DNA from: Coprothermobacter sp.
Lineage (GTDB): Bacteria; Caldisericota; Caldisericia; Cryosericales; Cryosericaceae
DNA length: 64,000 nt
Direction of reading: 5' to 3'
Assembly (NCBI GenBank): GCA_013824685.1
Contig: PNOG01000004.1
Span: forward strand, 1 to 64,000
The notes under the pieces were generated by a model. It did not search any database. It saw only the letters and a program-made list of their open reading frames with translations, and was not told where the DNA came from. A program made the translations under genes and the position numbers. Of this stretch, positions 41,795 to 50,566 are shown in pieces (position 1 is the stretch's first letter; each line of letters opens with the position of its first letter).

Positions 41795-42982
41795 CTACCT
41801 TGGGCGGAGGGCAGTCACAACACAGAGCGAGGCAATGCCTTCACCCCTGCCGATCCAGCCTATCACGTCGTTGCCGCTCACCTTGACGTCGACATCAGTC
41901 GACCGAAGTCCAAGGAGGTATGCGAGTCTTCTCTGCATAGGAGCCTGGTAATCCCGCAATCTTGGCCTCTCAGCAACAATAGTGATGTCCGCCGAAACGA
42001 TCCTCAGTCTGCGAATCCGTTTATCCGCCATGACACGTCCCAGAAGCACGGAGCTGTCGATTCCGACGAACTGCCCGTCTGACGATGGAAACATGCGGCC
42101 AATGTCTCCCGCCCCAGCACATCCGAGGACAGCGTCCATGACCGCATGCAAGACAGCATCGGCGTCCGATGTCCCGTCAAGCCCCAGCTCCGAGGCGATC
42201 CTGATGCCGCCGAGGATCAGCGGTCGCCCGGACACGAACCGATGGACATCGTAACCGAACCCCACCACGGTCCTGGCTCTCGCGCTGAATGCCGCTTCGA
42301 CAATCTCAGCATCCCCTGGCACGGTCACCTTGATGTTCCGGGCGTCGCCTTCGACAGTCACAACCTGACCACCGGCTGACTCGATCAGCGCCGCCTCGTC
42401 ACCAAACAATGCGTGATCCGCACCCCTGAGATACGCGGACTGGAGCGTTGCCACTCGGCAGAACTGAGGTGTCTGAACAGCGACGACCCCCGTTCTGTCC
42501 AGTATCTCTGTCCCGCCTGCCGACGTTCGCCGCAATGAGTCGGCCACCGGAATCACAGGTACGACAATGTCTCCCGTATCCCTTGCCGCGAGCAGTCTCT
42601 TCAGAAGTGCTCGGCAGACCAGCGGGCGGGCGCCATCATGAACCAGAACCCAATCCTGATCGGAAGCACCATTGTCTAGAAGCGTCTTGAGGCCGCAAAG
42701 AACGCTTTCGGCTCGCGTTGGACCTCCGCTCGCCAAAAAAACGTGCACGCGGCGTGGAAGAGCTGCCTGGGTAACGCACTTCTCCATCTTCGCACGGTCC
42801 TGCAGTCTGCAGACCAGAACCAGTCGGCGCACGGGTGCCTGGCACACCGCTTCCAGAGTAGTGCAGATCAGCGGTTTCCCTGCGAAAGGAGCGAGAAGCT
42901 TGTCCCCTCCAAACCGCGTACTGCTTCCAGCCGCCACGACAATGGCGGCAAGACTCGGCCGATGAGCTCTGACAGCCTTCAC
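41795..42982 (-). CDS. ispDF: Bifunctional IspD/IspF (MEP pathway)
   Basis: A 395-aa fusion. The N-terminal half is the CDP-ME synthase IspD (AAIVVAAGSSTRFGGDK, VHDGARPLV), and the C-terminal half is the MECDP synthase IspF (VGFGYDVHRFVSGRPLILGG, DGTSDADAVLHAVMDAVLGCAGAGDIG). It catalyses two non-consecutive steps of isoprenoid precursor synthesis. The GTG start overlaps the radA stop. The stop is about 5 nt from the 3' end of the convergent SRP RNA, with no terminator between. Confidence 0.95.
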   Translation of the reverse strand: MKAVRAHRPSLAAIVVAAGSSTRFGGDKLLAPFAGKPLICTTLEAVCQAPVRRLVLVCRLQDRAKMEKCVTQAALPRRVHVFLASGGPTRAESVLCGLKTLLDNGASDQDWVLVHDGARPLVCRALLKRLLAARDTGDIVVPVIPVADSLRRTSAGGTEILDRTGVVAVQTPQFCRVATLQSAYLRGADHALFGDEAALIESAGGQVVTVEGDARNIKVTVPGDAEIVEAAFSARARTVVGFGYDVHRFVSGRPLILGGIRIASELGLDGTSDADAVLHAVMDAVLGCAGAGDIGRMFPSSDGQFVGIDSSVLLGRVMADKRIRRLRIVSADITIVAERPRLRDYQAPMQRRLAYLLGLRSTDVDVKVSGNDVIGWIGRGEGIASLCVVTALRPR

Positions 42983-44385
42983 TGTGACTCGCCTCCGGCA
43001 TCGGAGACTCGTGGAAAACTGGCGGCAATCGCCTCACTCACATAGCGTTTTCGATGAATCGTGAGACCATGGAGGTCCGAAAGGTCGTCGCGAACCTTAT
43101 CGCTCACGATGAACTCTTTGAACCCCATGCGTGCCCCCAGCTCGATGCGCCGGTGCAAGTTGAACACGGGGCGCAGGTCTCCTGCGAGACCGACCTCTGC
43201 GATCGGCATGACCCCGTCACGTACTGCCACGTTGCGTATTGCACTGTACAGTGACAGGACGACACCAAGATCGATACCTCGATCCTCAACCGAAAAATCA
43301 CCCGAGATATTGACATACACGTCTCTGCCTCCAGCGCTCGTGCCCGCCCTGCGTTCGATCACTGCCAGCGCGATCATGAGCCTGCCATAGTCCAGTCCGG
43401 TCGCAATGCGGCGCGGGGAAGGCAGGTAGCTAGTAGCAGCCAGAGACTGGACTTCAACGAGCACAGCAAAACTCCCCTGGGCTGCAGGGACCACCACAGA
43501 CCCCGACTGCAGGTTGTGTACGTCGGTCACGAACGCGCTCGACGGATCCGAAATGGGTACGAGCCCTGACGACGTCATCTCGAAGAACCCGGTCTCCCCG
43601 CTCCTGCCATAGCGGTTCTTCCCCGACCTCAGCAGTCGGTACGCACCAAATCGATCTCCCTCCATGTAGAGGACGGCGTCGACCAGATGCTCGACGTACT
43701 TGGGACCCGCAATCGTCCCGTCCTTGGTCACGTGCCCGATGATCAGCGCAGCCACTCCAGACTTCTTGGAGAACCCGGCGATGGCAGCAGCAGTGATCTT
43801 TAGTTGAGCCGGCGTACCGGATCCGAAGAAATCCTCCTCCGTCGAGAACGACTGCAGCGAGTCCATGACAAGCGCCACCGGTCTAGCTCGATCAGCCATG
43901 GCCAGCGCATCAGCAAGCGAGTTGGTGGTGGCAAGGAGAAGGTTCTTCGGGTCCAGCCCCAGTCGGCGAACGCGCCCGAGGATTTGAGAGCGAGACTCCT
44001 CACCGCTCACGTACAATACCTTTCCGTGTTGTCCCAGAGCAGTTGCCGCCTGCAGGACAAGTGTCGACTTTCCGATGCCGGGTTCCCCTCCCACAAGGAC
44101 GGCAGAGCCGACCACCAGGCCACCTCCCAATACTTCGTCCCATGGTCCGATATCTGTCACCATGCGCTGCTCCGGCTGGACATTCTCCGATGCGACTTCC
44201 AGATCCGCCTCTGCGGGCAGTATCCCGGAAATCGGCACTCTCGAGGCCGGCCGCTCCGTGACCTCGATTCCGGGCACGTCCTCAACGAAGGAGCCCCAGG
44301 AACCGCACTCGGGGCACTTTCCGAGTCTCGAGACGCTGATATGTCCACACTCGCTGCACCTGTACTGAACCTGGGGCTTCGCCAT
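42979..44385 (-). CDS. radA: DNA repair protein RadA (Sms)
   Basis: A 468-aa RecA-like branch-migration ATPase. It carries the N-terminal C4 zinc finger (CSECGHISVSRLGKCPECGSW), Walker A GGEPGIGKST, the RadA KNRYG motif (SGKNRYGRSGE) and a C-terminal Lon-protease-like domain. AGGAGGGC precedes the ATG. It processes recombination intermediates, in keeping with the nearby ruvCAB. It is co-directional with lysS upstream and coupled to ispDF downstream. Confidence 0.96.
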   Translation of the reverse strand: MAKPQVQYRCSECGHISVSRLGKCPECGSWGSFVEDVPGIEVTERPASRVPISGILPAEADLEVASENVQPEQRMVTDIGPWDEVLGGGLVVGSAVLVGGEPGIGKSTLVLQAATALGQHGKVLYVSGEESRSQILGRVRRLGLDPKNLLLATTNSLADALAMADRARPVALVMDSLQSFSTEEDFFGSGTPAQLKITAAAIAGFSKKSGVAALIIGHVTKDGTIAGPKYVEHLVDAVLYMEGDRFGAYRLLRSGKNRYGRSGETGFFEMTSSGLVPISDPSSAFVTDVHNLQSGSVVVPAAQGSFAVLVEVQSLAATSYLPSPRRIATGLDYGRLMIALAVIERRAGTSAGGRDVYVNISGDFSVEDRGIDLGVVLSLYSAIRNVAVRDGVMPIAEVGLAGDLRPVFNLHRRIELGARMGFKEFIVSDKVRDDLSDLHGLTIHRKRYVSEAIAASFPRVSDAGGESQ

Positions 44386-44413
44386 CGTGCCCTCCTATGT
44401 CGAGACAAGAACG

Positions 44414-45886
44414 TCAGTCCTGTGACTCCCTTCTCTTCAGCTGAGGGAACAGGATAACCTCACGGATAGACTCCACGCCGAGCAGAAGCATGACAAGCCT
44501 GTCGATGCCGATGCCCAGCCCACCCGCAGGCGGCATGCCGTACTGCAGGGCACGCACGTAGTCGAAATCCATGGACTGGCTTTCGTCATCGCCCCCGGCT
44601 TTCGCTGCAGCCTGCTGCGCAAACCTTTCTTCCTGGTCCACAGGGTCGTTGAGTTCGGTGAAGGCATTGGCAAGCTCCATCCCGTCGGCAAAAAGCTCGA
44701 AGCGCTGAACTCTCTGCGGCTGATCCGCCATGCGCTTGGCAAGCGGCGAGATTTCCACAGGATAGTCATGCACAAATGTCGGATCGACGAAGTTGGGCTC
44801 GACCATCTTGTCGAAAACCTCGTTGACGACGTTGGCATAGTCGAACGACTTGTCCATGTGAATGCCGAACTCAGCGATCTTGCGGTGCGCCAGCCCATCA
44901 TCGCGCAGCTCCTCCAGACCAACACCCGCGTACTTCTGCATGGCCTCGTCGAACGTCATCCGGGCAAATGGCCCGATGAAGTTGATCAGCCGCTCGCCCA
45001 TGTGCACCTGCGACACACCCGTGACCTTTTCCACCAGGTCAAGGATGAGGTTCTCGGTCAGGCTCATCATACCACCAAGGTCCGAATAGGCTTCGTACAG
45101 TTCCATCATCGTGAACTCCGGGTTGTGCACCGTATCGATGCCCTCGTTCCTGAAACTGCGGTTGATCTCAAAGACCTTCTCGAAACCGCCGACCAGAAGC
45201 CGCTTCAGGTACAATTCCGGAGCGATGCGCAGGAATAGGTCCTGATCAAGTGCATTGTGATGCGTCACGAACGGTCGCGCAGTGGCACCACCCGCGATTG
45301 GCTGGAGCATTGGTGTCTCGACCTCAAGATATCCTCGCTCGGTCAGGTATGTCCGGATATGCGAGACTACATGGGACCTCTTCTCAAAAGCGTCTCGAAC
45401 CTCCGGGTTGACCATGAGATCGACGTAACGCTGACGATAACGGATTTCGACATCCGTGAGGCCATGAAACTTTTCGGGCAACGTACGGATCGCCTTCGAC
45501 AGAACCCACAGTCTTGCGACAGCGATGGTCTTCTCTCCCGTCTTTGTTACGAACAGTGTTCCTTCGACCCCAATGATGTCACCGGAATCGACGTACTTCT
45601 TGAACCAGTCATAGGCAGGCTCTTTGAGGTCGTCAGAGCGCACATACAGCTGGATCCGCCCGGACATGTCCGCCAACACGAGGAAACACGCCTTCCCATG
45701 GCCACGAACAACCATGACGCGCCCTCTGGCACGAACCGTCCTGTCTCCCAGCTCATCAAAGTGCTCCGCGATGTAGGCTGCCGCAAGCGCGTCCCCAAAA
45801 CTGTGACCAAACGGGTCAATTCCCTGTTGGCGAAGTTCCCCAATCTTGTCCCTGCGGCTTTGCTCAACCTCGTTGAGTTCCAGCAC
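44414..45886 (-). CDS. lysS: Lysyl-tRNA synthetase, class II
   Basis: A 490-aa enzyme with an N-terminal OB-fold anticodon domain (GRVMVVRGHGKACFLVLADMSG) and a class II core (VETPMLQPIAGGATARPF, motif 2 RNEGIDTVHNPEFTMMELYEAYSD, motif 3 GIGIDRLVMLL). It starts at GTG 45886, 2 nt after the greA stop. greA-lysS adjacency is common. Confidence 0.96.
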   Translation of the reverse strand: MLELNEVEQSRRDKIGELRQQGIDPFGHSFGDALAAAYIAEHFDELGDRTVRARGRVMVVRGHGKACFLVLADMSGRIQLYVRSDDLKEPAYDWFKKYVDSGDIIGVEGTLFVTKTGEKTIAVARLWVLSKAIRTLPEKFHGLTDVEIRYRQRYVDLMVNPEVRDAFEKRSHVVSHIRTYLTERGYLEVETPMLQPIAGGATARPFVTHHNALDQDLFLRIAPELYLKRLLVGGFEKVFEINRSFRNEGIDTVHNPEFTMMELYEAYSDLGGMMSLTENLILDLVEKVTGVSQVHMGERLINFIGPFARMTFDEAMQKYAGVGLEELRDDGLAHRKIAEFGIHMDKSFDYANVVNEVFDKMVEPNFVDPTFVHDYPVEISPLAKRMADQPQRVQRFELFADGMELANAFTELNDPVDQEERFAQQAAAKAGGDDESQSMDFDYVRALQYGMPPAGGLGIGIDRLVMLLLGVESIREVILFPQLKRRESQD

Positions 45887-45888
45887 GA

Positions 45889-46428
45889 CTATACCTTTTC
45901 GATGGACAGAATCTTGTACGAGACTCGACCCTTGGGGATACGCACAGCAACGGTCTCCTTCTCGCGCTTCCCCACGAGGGCCTTGCCCACCGGACTGTCA
46001 ATGGAAATGTGACCTTCCATGGGATCAGCTTCAAGATTGCCGACGATGGTGAACCAGCGAGTTTTGGCAGTCTCGATGTCGAGTACCTGAACCTTACAGC
46101 CCATGTGAACTTCGCCTGTGCCCGTATCGTCTGGTTCGACGACCACGGAGCGCTCGAGCTGACGCTCGACGTCCATGATGGTCCCCTCGATGAACGCCTG
46201 CTCCTTCTTTGCCTCTTCGTACTCGGCATTTTCCGACAGATCGCCGAACCCTTTGGCGTCCTTGATGCGCTCTGCGATACGAAGGCGCTCCTTGGTCTTC
46301 AGCCTGTTGAGCTCCTCAAGCATCTTCTTGTGCTGAGAGGGGCTGATGTACAGCTTCTCTTCCTCATCTTCACGCACATTGGTAAGTTCAATCTCTTCGT
46401 CGAAATGCTCTTCTTCGTCATGCATCAT
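45889..46428 (-). CDS. greA: Transcription elongation factor GreA with acidic N-terminal extension
   Basis: A 179-aa Gre factor that rescues backtracked RNA polymerase. The coiled-coil tip (DLSENAEYEEAKKEQAFIEG) has the conserved acidic residues, and the C-terminal SPVGKALVGKREKETVAV domain is typical. Compared with the usual ~157 aa there are about 20 extra acidic residues at the N-terminus (HDEEEHFDEEIELTNVRED). The ATG at 46428 has GAGGAGG 6 nt upstream, so the extension is probably translated; it overlaps the end of dusB. Confidence 0.92.
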   Translation of the reverse strand: MMHDEEEHFDEEIELTNVREDEEEKLYISPSQHKKMLEELNRLKTKERLRIAERIKDAKGFGDLSENAEYEEAKKEQAFIEGTIMDVERQLERSVVVEPDDTGTGEVHMGCKVQVLDIETAKTRWFTIVGNLEADPMEGHISIDSPVGKALVGKREKETVAVRIPKGRVSYKILSIEKV

Positions 46429-47410
46429 GGCGAACCTCCTCGCTGGCACTCGTGCACAGCGCACCGTACTCATTCAGCAGCTTCTTCAGCTGGTCTGCTT
46501 CCTTCACCTGGTTGATGCGCCCTCGATACGTCGTCGCCTCAGGGAAGCCCCTGAAGTAGAAGGCGAGGTGCTTGCGCATCTCCTTGACTCCGATGACCTC
46601 ACCCTTGAGAGCGACCTCGCGGTCGACATGCTCCTGCATGACCCTGAACCGCTCGTCAACGCCAGGCTCGCGAGGACTCCTGCCACCCAAGACATCGTTA
46701 ATCTGCTCGAAGACCCACGGATTCCCGAGAGCCGCCCTTCCTATCATCACGTAGTCGGCTCCAGTGTAGTCGAGAAACCTCTTTGCGTCCTCAGCCTTCT
46801 TGACGCCTCCGTTCGCAATGATTGGTATAGTCGCCTTTGCCTTTGCCGCAGCGATGACATCCCAGTCCTTCGAGCCCGAGCGTCCCTGCACGGCAGTACT
46901 GCCGTGAATGGCAAGGGCTGCTACGCCGTTCTTCTCGCAAATTGCCAGGATTTCTTCGGCAACGTTGTCGTCGAGGAGGAATCCCTTGCGTATTTTCACC
47001 GTCACTGGCAGCCGTGTCGCCCGTACAACCGCGGACGTGATTGCATCGATAAGCGGAAGATCCCTCAGGAGCGCCGATCCGGCACCGGTCTTCACGATCT
47101 TTGGCTCGGGACATCCCATGTTGATGTCGATGGCATCGACCCCGGCCTTCGCCAGAACTTCTGCAGCTTGTGCCATTGCATCAGGCCGAGCCCCAAACAT
47201 CTGACAGTCGACAGGGCGCTCGACAGGATCGAACACCAGCATCCCGAATGTCTTGACATTGCTGAACGTGATGCCGAGGGACGAGACCATCTCTGTGTAG
47301 ACCATGGCTGCGCCATAGCGCCGGCATAGAATGCGAAAAGGGGAATCGCCATACCCTGCAAGGGGCGCAAGGAAGGCACGCCCATCAAGCTTCAGCGGCC
47401 CAATGTTCAC
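46418..47410 (-). CDS. dusB: tRNA-dihydrouridine synthase
   Basis: A 330-aa FMN enzyme reducing uridines in tRNA D-loops. The family motifs are APLAGYGDSPFRIL, DINMGCPEPKIVKTGAGSALL (with NMGCP), VTVKIRKGF and NGGVKKAEDAKRFLDYTGADYVMIGRAALGNPW. The active Cys in NMGCP is present. The GTG start overlaps the coaX stop. Bacterial DusB type by size and gene context. Confidence 0.94.
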   Translation of the reverse strand: MNIGPLKLDGRAFLAPLAGYGDSPFRILCRRYGAAMVYTEMVSSLGITFSNVKTFGMLVFDPVERPVDCQMFGARPDAMAQAAEVLAKAGVDAIDINMGCPEPKIVKTGAGSALLRDLPLIDAITSAVVRATRLPVTVKIRKGFLLDDNVAEEILAICEKNGVAALAIHGSTAVQGRSGSKDWDVIAAAKAKATIPIIANGGVKKAEDAKRFLDYTGADYVMIGRAALGNPWVFEQINDVLGGRSPREPGVDERFRVMQEHVDREVALKGEVIGVKEMRKHLAFYFRGFPEATTYRGRINQVKEADQLKKLLNEYGALCTSASEEVRHDA

Positions 47411-48186
47411 TCAGTCCTGCCCCTGTTCAGCTCAAAGAGGATTCGCAAGCCATCGAGGGTGAGATTCAGATCATGCACACAGGGGGTCCGCAAGCCAGGA
47501 ACCACTACACCCGACAGCCCGCCTGTCAGGATTACTCTAGCGTCTGGACAACCCGTGTCCTGGCGGATGCGCTGAATCATGCCGTCGACCATGAATACCG
47601 CACCCCAGACAACGCCAACCTGCATCTGCGTGATCGTGTCGATTCCAAGGCTCGTTGCCGGGCGTTCAAGCTCAATACGGGGCAATTTGGCCGTCTTGGT
47701 AAACAGGGATTCGCTTGAGTTGAGAAGGCCGGGCGCTATGGAGCCCCCAAGGTACCTTCCATCGCCGCTCACAAAGTTGAACGTCGTCGCGGTCCCAAGG
47801 TCGATGATGATGCAGGGGCCCCCGTATTTCATATACCCGCCGACACAATCAGCAATACGGTCGGCCCCCATCTCCAACGGGGACTCGACCTCCCATGCGA
47901 TATTGGTATTGAGTGCTGTCGAGACCATGAGGGGTCGGAGATGAAACATGCGATCGACGAGGCGCCGCATGATCGGCGTGAGCGGTGGGACAACAGAAGC
48001 TAGAACAACAGACTCTATGTCCCCCGGCTGGACATCGGAAAACTGAAATAGACTGCGGATGAACACGCTGTATTCATCGGCAGTCTTGCCCCGGTCGGTC
48101 GTCAGGCGCCAACTATCGCGCAGGACAGTACCATCGAACAGGCCACAGACTATGTTGGTGTTCCCGACATCAATGGCAAGAAGCAT
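47407..48186 (-). CDS. coaX: Type III pantothenate kinase
   Basis: A 259-aa ASKHA-fold enzyme starting coenzyme A synthesis. It shows LLAIDVGNTNIVCGLFDG, the GADRIADCVGGY motif, IIDLGTATTFNFVSGDGRYLGGSIAPG and LTGGLSG. Type III kinases depend on a monovalent cation and are not inhibited by CoA. It is 24 nt downstream of tRNA-Ser(GCT) and is probably read from the same strong promoter. Confidence 0.95.
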   Translation of the reverse strand: MLLAIDVGNTNIVCGLFDGTVLRDSWRLTTDRGKTADEYSVFIRSLFQFSDVQPGDIESVVLASVVPPLTPIMRRLVDRMFHLRPLMVSTALNTNIAWEVESPLEMGADRIADCVGGYMKYGGPCIIIDLGTATTFNFVSGDGRYLGGSIAPGLLNSSESLFTKTAKLPRIELERPATSLGIDTITQMQVGVVWGAVFMVDGMIQRIRQDTGCPDARVILTGGLSGVVVPGLRTPCVHDLNLTLDGLRILFELNRGRTE

Positions 48187-48210
48187 GGTGGCGCGCCTTC
48201 AAAACCAGAA

Positions 48211-48302
48211 TGGCGGAGAGACCGGGATTTGGACCCGGGAGGCGGTATTAGCCACCCACTCGCTTAGCAGGCGAGTGCCTTCAGCCACTCGGCCATCTCT
48301 CC
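48211..48302 (-). tRNA. tRNA-Ser(GCT), CCA encoded
   Basis: Minus strand class II tRNA of 92 nt: acceptor GGAGAGA/TCTCTCC, anticodon stem CTCGC/GCGAG with loop CTGCTAA, giving GCT; long variable arm, GCCA end encoded. Confidence 0.95.
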
Positions 48303-48349
48303 GTGCTTTGGAATCTGACAAACCCGTACTATTGCACGGGCTCTTATTG

Positions 48350-48377
48350 ATTATACCGGCTTCCCGCACATTATCAA
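48350..48377 (-). promoter_or_regulatory. Promoter of tRNA-Ser(GCT)-coaX
   Basis: Minus strand TTGATA (48377-48372), a 16-bp spacer, TATAAT (48355-48350). Confidence 0.75.
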
Positions 48378-48398
48378 GGGTCAGAGCCTTCGCAGACG

Positions 48399-49463
48399 TC
48401 AGAACAGCACATCGTCCCCGCCGCTCGAGGCACTATCATGACCCTTCAGATATCGCCGGCCCAGGTCCGTTATGACGCGTCCCTGCGATGTCCGCGCGAT
48501 GAAGTTCAACTGAACCAGATACGGCTCGATCACGACGGACACCGTATCAGGGTCTTCACTGATGGCAGAAGCCAGGCTGTCGAGTCCCACTGGGCCGCCT
48601 CTGAACTTTTCATCGATCGCGCCAAGGAGCCGCCGATCGATGTCCAGCAGGCCATACTTGTCGATGTTGAGCCGTGAGAAAGCCTCGTCGACCAGCTTGA
48701 CATCGACGACGGAAGCCCCCGCGTATGCCAAGTAGTCTCTGATGCGTTTCAGGTTCCGAAGTGCTATGCGAGGAATGCCGCGTGAGCGACCGGCAATGCG
48801 TCTGGCAGCAGCCGGCTCGACAGACGTCTCAAGCCGGCAGGCGGCATTGGCAATGATCTGAGCCAGTTCTTCCTCATTGTATGGATCCATGCGCATGACG
48901 ATGCCGAACCTGTCGCGAAGAGGGGCGGACAACATGCCAAATCGGGTGGTCGCTCCTACGAGTGTGAACGGCTTGAGACGTATCGTCAGTGTCTTGGCGC
49001 TTGGTCCCTTCCCAAGAATGATGGGCAGTTGAAAATCCTCCATTGCAGAATAGAGACTCTCTTCCACCGCGGGGGGCAGACGATGAATCTCGTCGATGAA
49101 CAGCACATCCCTGTCCCTGAGCGATGCCAGAATGCTGGCAAGATCACCCGCCCGTGTAAGTGCCGGTCCGCTCGTGAACTTGAACCGCACACCAAGCTCC
49201 GCGGCAATGATCTGCGAGAGTGTCGTCTTGCCCAGACCTGGAGGACCGTAGAGCAGGCAGTGGTCCAGCGGCTCGTTGCGGCTGAGTGCGGCCTTGATGA
49301 AAATGGCCAGGTTGCGCCGCAGCTGCTCTTGTCCTATGAAATCCTCCAGACGTCGTGGCCGCAACGTCGAACCCACCGCGTCACCCTCGGGCTTCCCGGA
49401 CGGCAGTGGGGCTTGAGCAACAGTCGCTTTCCGACGTACCCGCTTCTCCTCGCCGGCAGCCAT
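48399..49463 (-). CDS. ruvB: Holliday junction branch-migration ATPase RuvB
   Basis: A 354-aa AAA+ motor. Motifs: RPRRLEDFIGQEQLRRNL, Walker A GPPGLGKTT, Walker B DEIHRLPPAVEE, sensor GATTRFGMLSAPLRDRFG, and the C-terminal winged helix with TPQGR-like TSQGRVITDLG. It drives branch migration with RuvA before RuvC cleavage. It lies 3 nt after ruvA. Confidence 0.97.
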   Translation of the reverse strand: MAAGEEKRVRRKATVAQAPLPSGKPEGDAVGSTLRPRRLEDFIGQEQLRRNLAIFIKAALSRNEPLDHCLLYGPPGLGKTTLSQIIAAELGVRFKFTSGPALTRAGDLASILASLRDRDVLFIDEIHRLPPAVEESLYSAMEDFQLPIILGKGPSAKTLTIRLKPFTLVGATTRFGMLSAPLRDRFGIVMRMDPYNEEELAQIIANAACRLETSVEPAAARRIAGRSRGIPRIALRNLKRIRDYLAYAGASVVDVKLVDEAFSRLNIDKYGLLDIDRRLLGAIDEKFRGGPVGLDSLASAISEDPDTVSVVIEPYLVQLNFIARTSQGRVITDLGRRYLKGHDSASSGGDDVLF

Positions 49464-49466
49464 ATC

Positions 49467-50060
49467 TTATTTCCTCGAAAGATGCTGCAAGGCATCACTC
49501 ACGAGTTCCTCGGCTGAACGGTCCTTCGTAGCGCCAAGCTCCCGGAGAGACCCACTGATCTCTTGTTGTGAATATCCGAGAGACCGGAGCGCCATCTCCA
49601 CCTCTGCCAATACGGTGGGTTCGGTTCCTGTCATTCCCTCCACAGACAGAAGCTCAGCATACTTGCGATTGACGATCGGACGCAACTCGATGAGGATGCG
49701 CTCGGCATTCTTCTTCCCTACGCCGGGCGCGGAAGTGAGTAACCCAACACTCTGTTCCCGCACGGCTTCGATGAGGCGAGATGCAGGTACAGCACGCAGA
49801 AGGCTCAGGGCGGTTTTGGCGCCTACGCCCGGAACATGCTCGACCAGGTCGGCGAAAACTTCATAGTCCAGCGGTTCAACAAAACCGTAGAGCTCCTGCC
49901 GGTCTTCCTTGACGACATGGTATGTCCGCAGTTCGACCTCTTCCCCAACCTCAAACATGGTGGGGTCCACCACCCGTACCTCATACCCGATGTCGCCGAC
50001 AAGAACGATGACGGCGGAATCCAGTCTGCGATATACGGTCCCCCTAATCAGTGCAATCAT
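49467..50060 (-). CDS. ruvA: Holliday junction DNA-binding protein RuvA
   Basis: A 197-aa tetrameric junction-binding protein. The first residues (MIALIRGTVY) form the OB fold; the HhH region reads LVEHVPGVGAKTALSLLRAV and TSAPGVGKKNAERILIEL; the C-terminal domain (EVEMALRSLGYSQQEI) contacts RuvB. It overlaps ruvC by 17 bp. Confidence 0.96.
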   Translation of the reverse strand: MIALIRGTVYRRLDSAVIVLVGDIGYEVRVVDPTMFEVGEEVELRTYHVVKEDRQELYGFVEPLDYEVFADLVEHVPGVGAKTALSLLRAVPASRLIEAVREQSVGLLTSAPGVGKKNAERILIELRPIVNRKYAELLSVEGMTGTEPTVLAEVEMALRSLGYSQQEISGSLRELGATKDRSAEELVSDALQHLSRK

Positions 50061-50559
50061 CGGTCTCCTCCGCCAGAACTACCTCGCGATAGGCCCCCGT
50101 GAACGTATGGCAGAGGGCGATAGCAATGGCGTCCGCTGTATCATCAGGTGAAATGTGCTCCTCGACACCAAAAATCTGGCGCACGGCAATCTCGACGTTC
50201 TTCTTGCTCTCCATGCCATATGATGAGACGGCCTGCTTCACCTGCTGAGGGGTATACTCGAACGCAGGAACGTGACATGTGCCGATGGCAAGGACGATGA
50301 CTCCGCGCGCCTCACTGACCTTCATGACCGTCCGGGCGTTTCGAAAAAAGAACAGAGACTCGAGGGCCACCGCATCCGGCTTGTACCTGCGGACGAGTCG
50401 GCGAACGCTGTCGTAGATGTACTTGAGCCTGTCTGGATACGGCGTGCCAGGATGGGTCTCCAGACACCCATAGTCGAGAAGGGCTACGGTGTCGCCGTCT
50501 GACGAGACGACACCGTAGCCGATGCGTGCCAGTCCGGGATCGATTCCCAGAGTAAGCAT
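50044..50559 (-). CDS. ruvC: Holliday junction resolvase RuvC
   Basis: A 171-aa endonuclease. MLTLGIDPGLARIGYGVV carries the first catalytic Asp; ALESLFFFRNARTVMKVSEARG and TPQQVKQAVSSYGMESKKNVE follow, ending with DTADAIAIALCH with the last acidic residues. It is 7 nt after yebC. The order yebC-ruvCAB is common. Confidence 0.96.
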   Translation of the reverse strand: MLTLGIDPGLARIGYGVVSSDGDTVALLDYGCLETHPGTPYPDRLKYIYDSVRRLVRRYKPDAVALESLFFFRNARTVMKVSEARGVIVLAIGTCHVPAFEYTPQQVKQAVSSYGMESKKNVEIAVRQIFGVEEHISPDDTADAIAIALCHTFTGAYREVVLAEETDDCTD

Positions 50560-50566
50560 AACGTCT

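Noticed and set aside
41616-42082. Plus-strand frames starting inside the SRP RNA
   Set aside because: They overlap the conserved SRP RNA core and oppose ispDF; no protein similarity.
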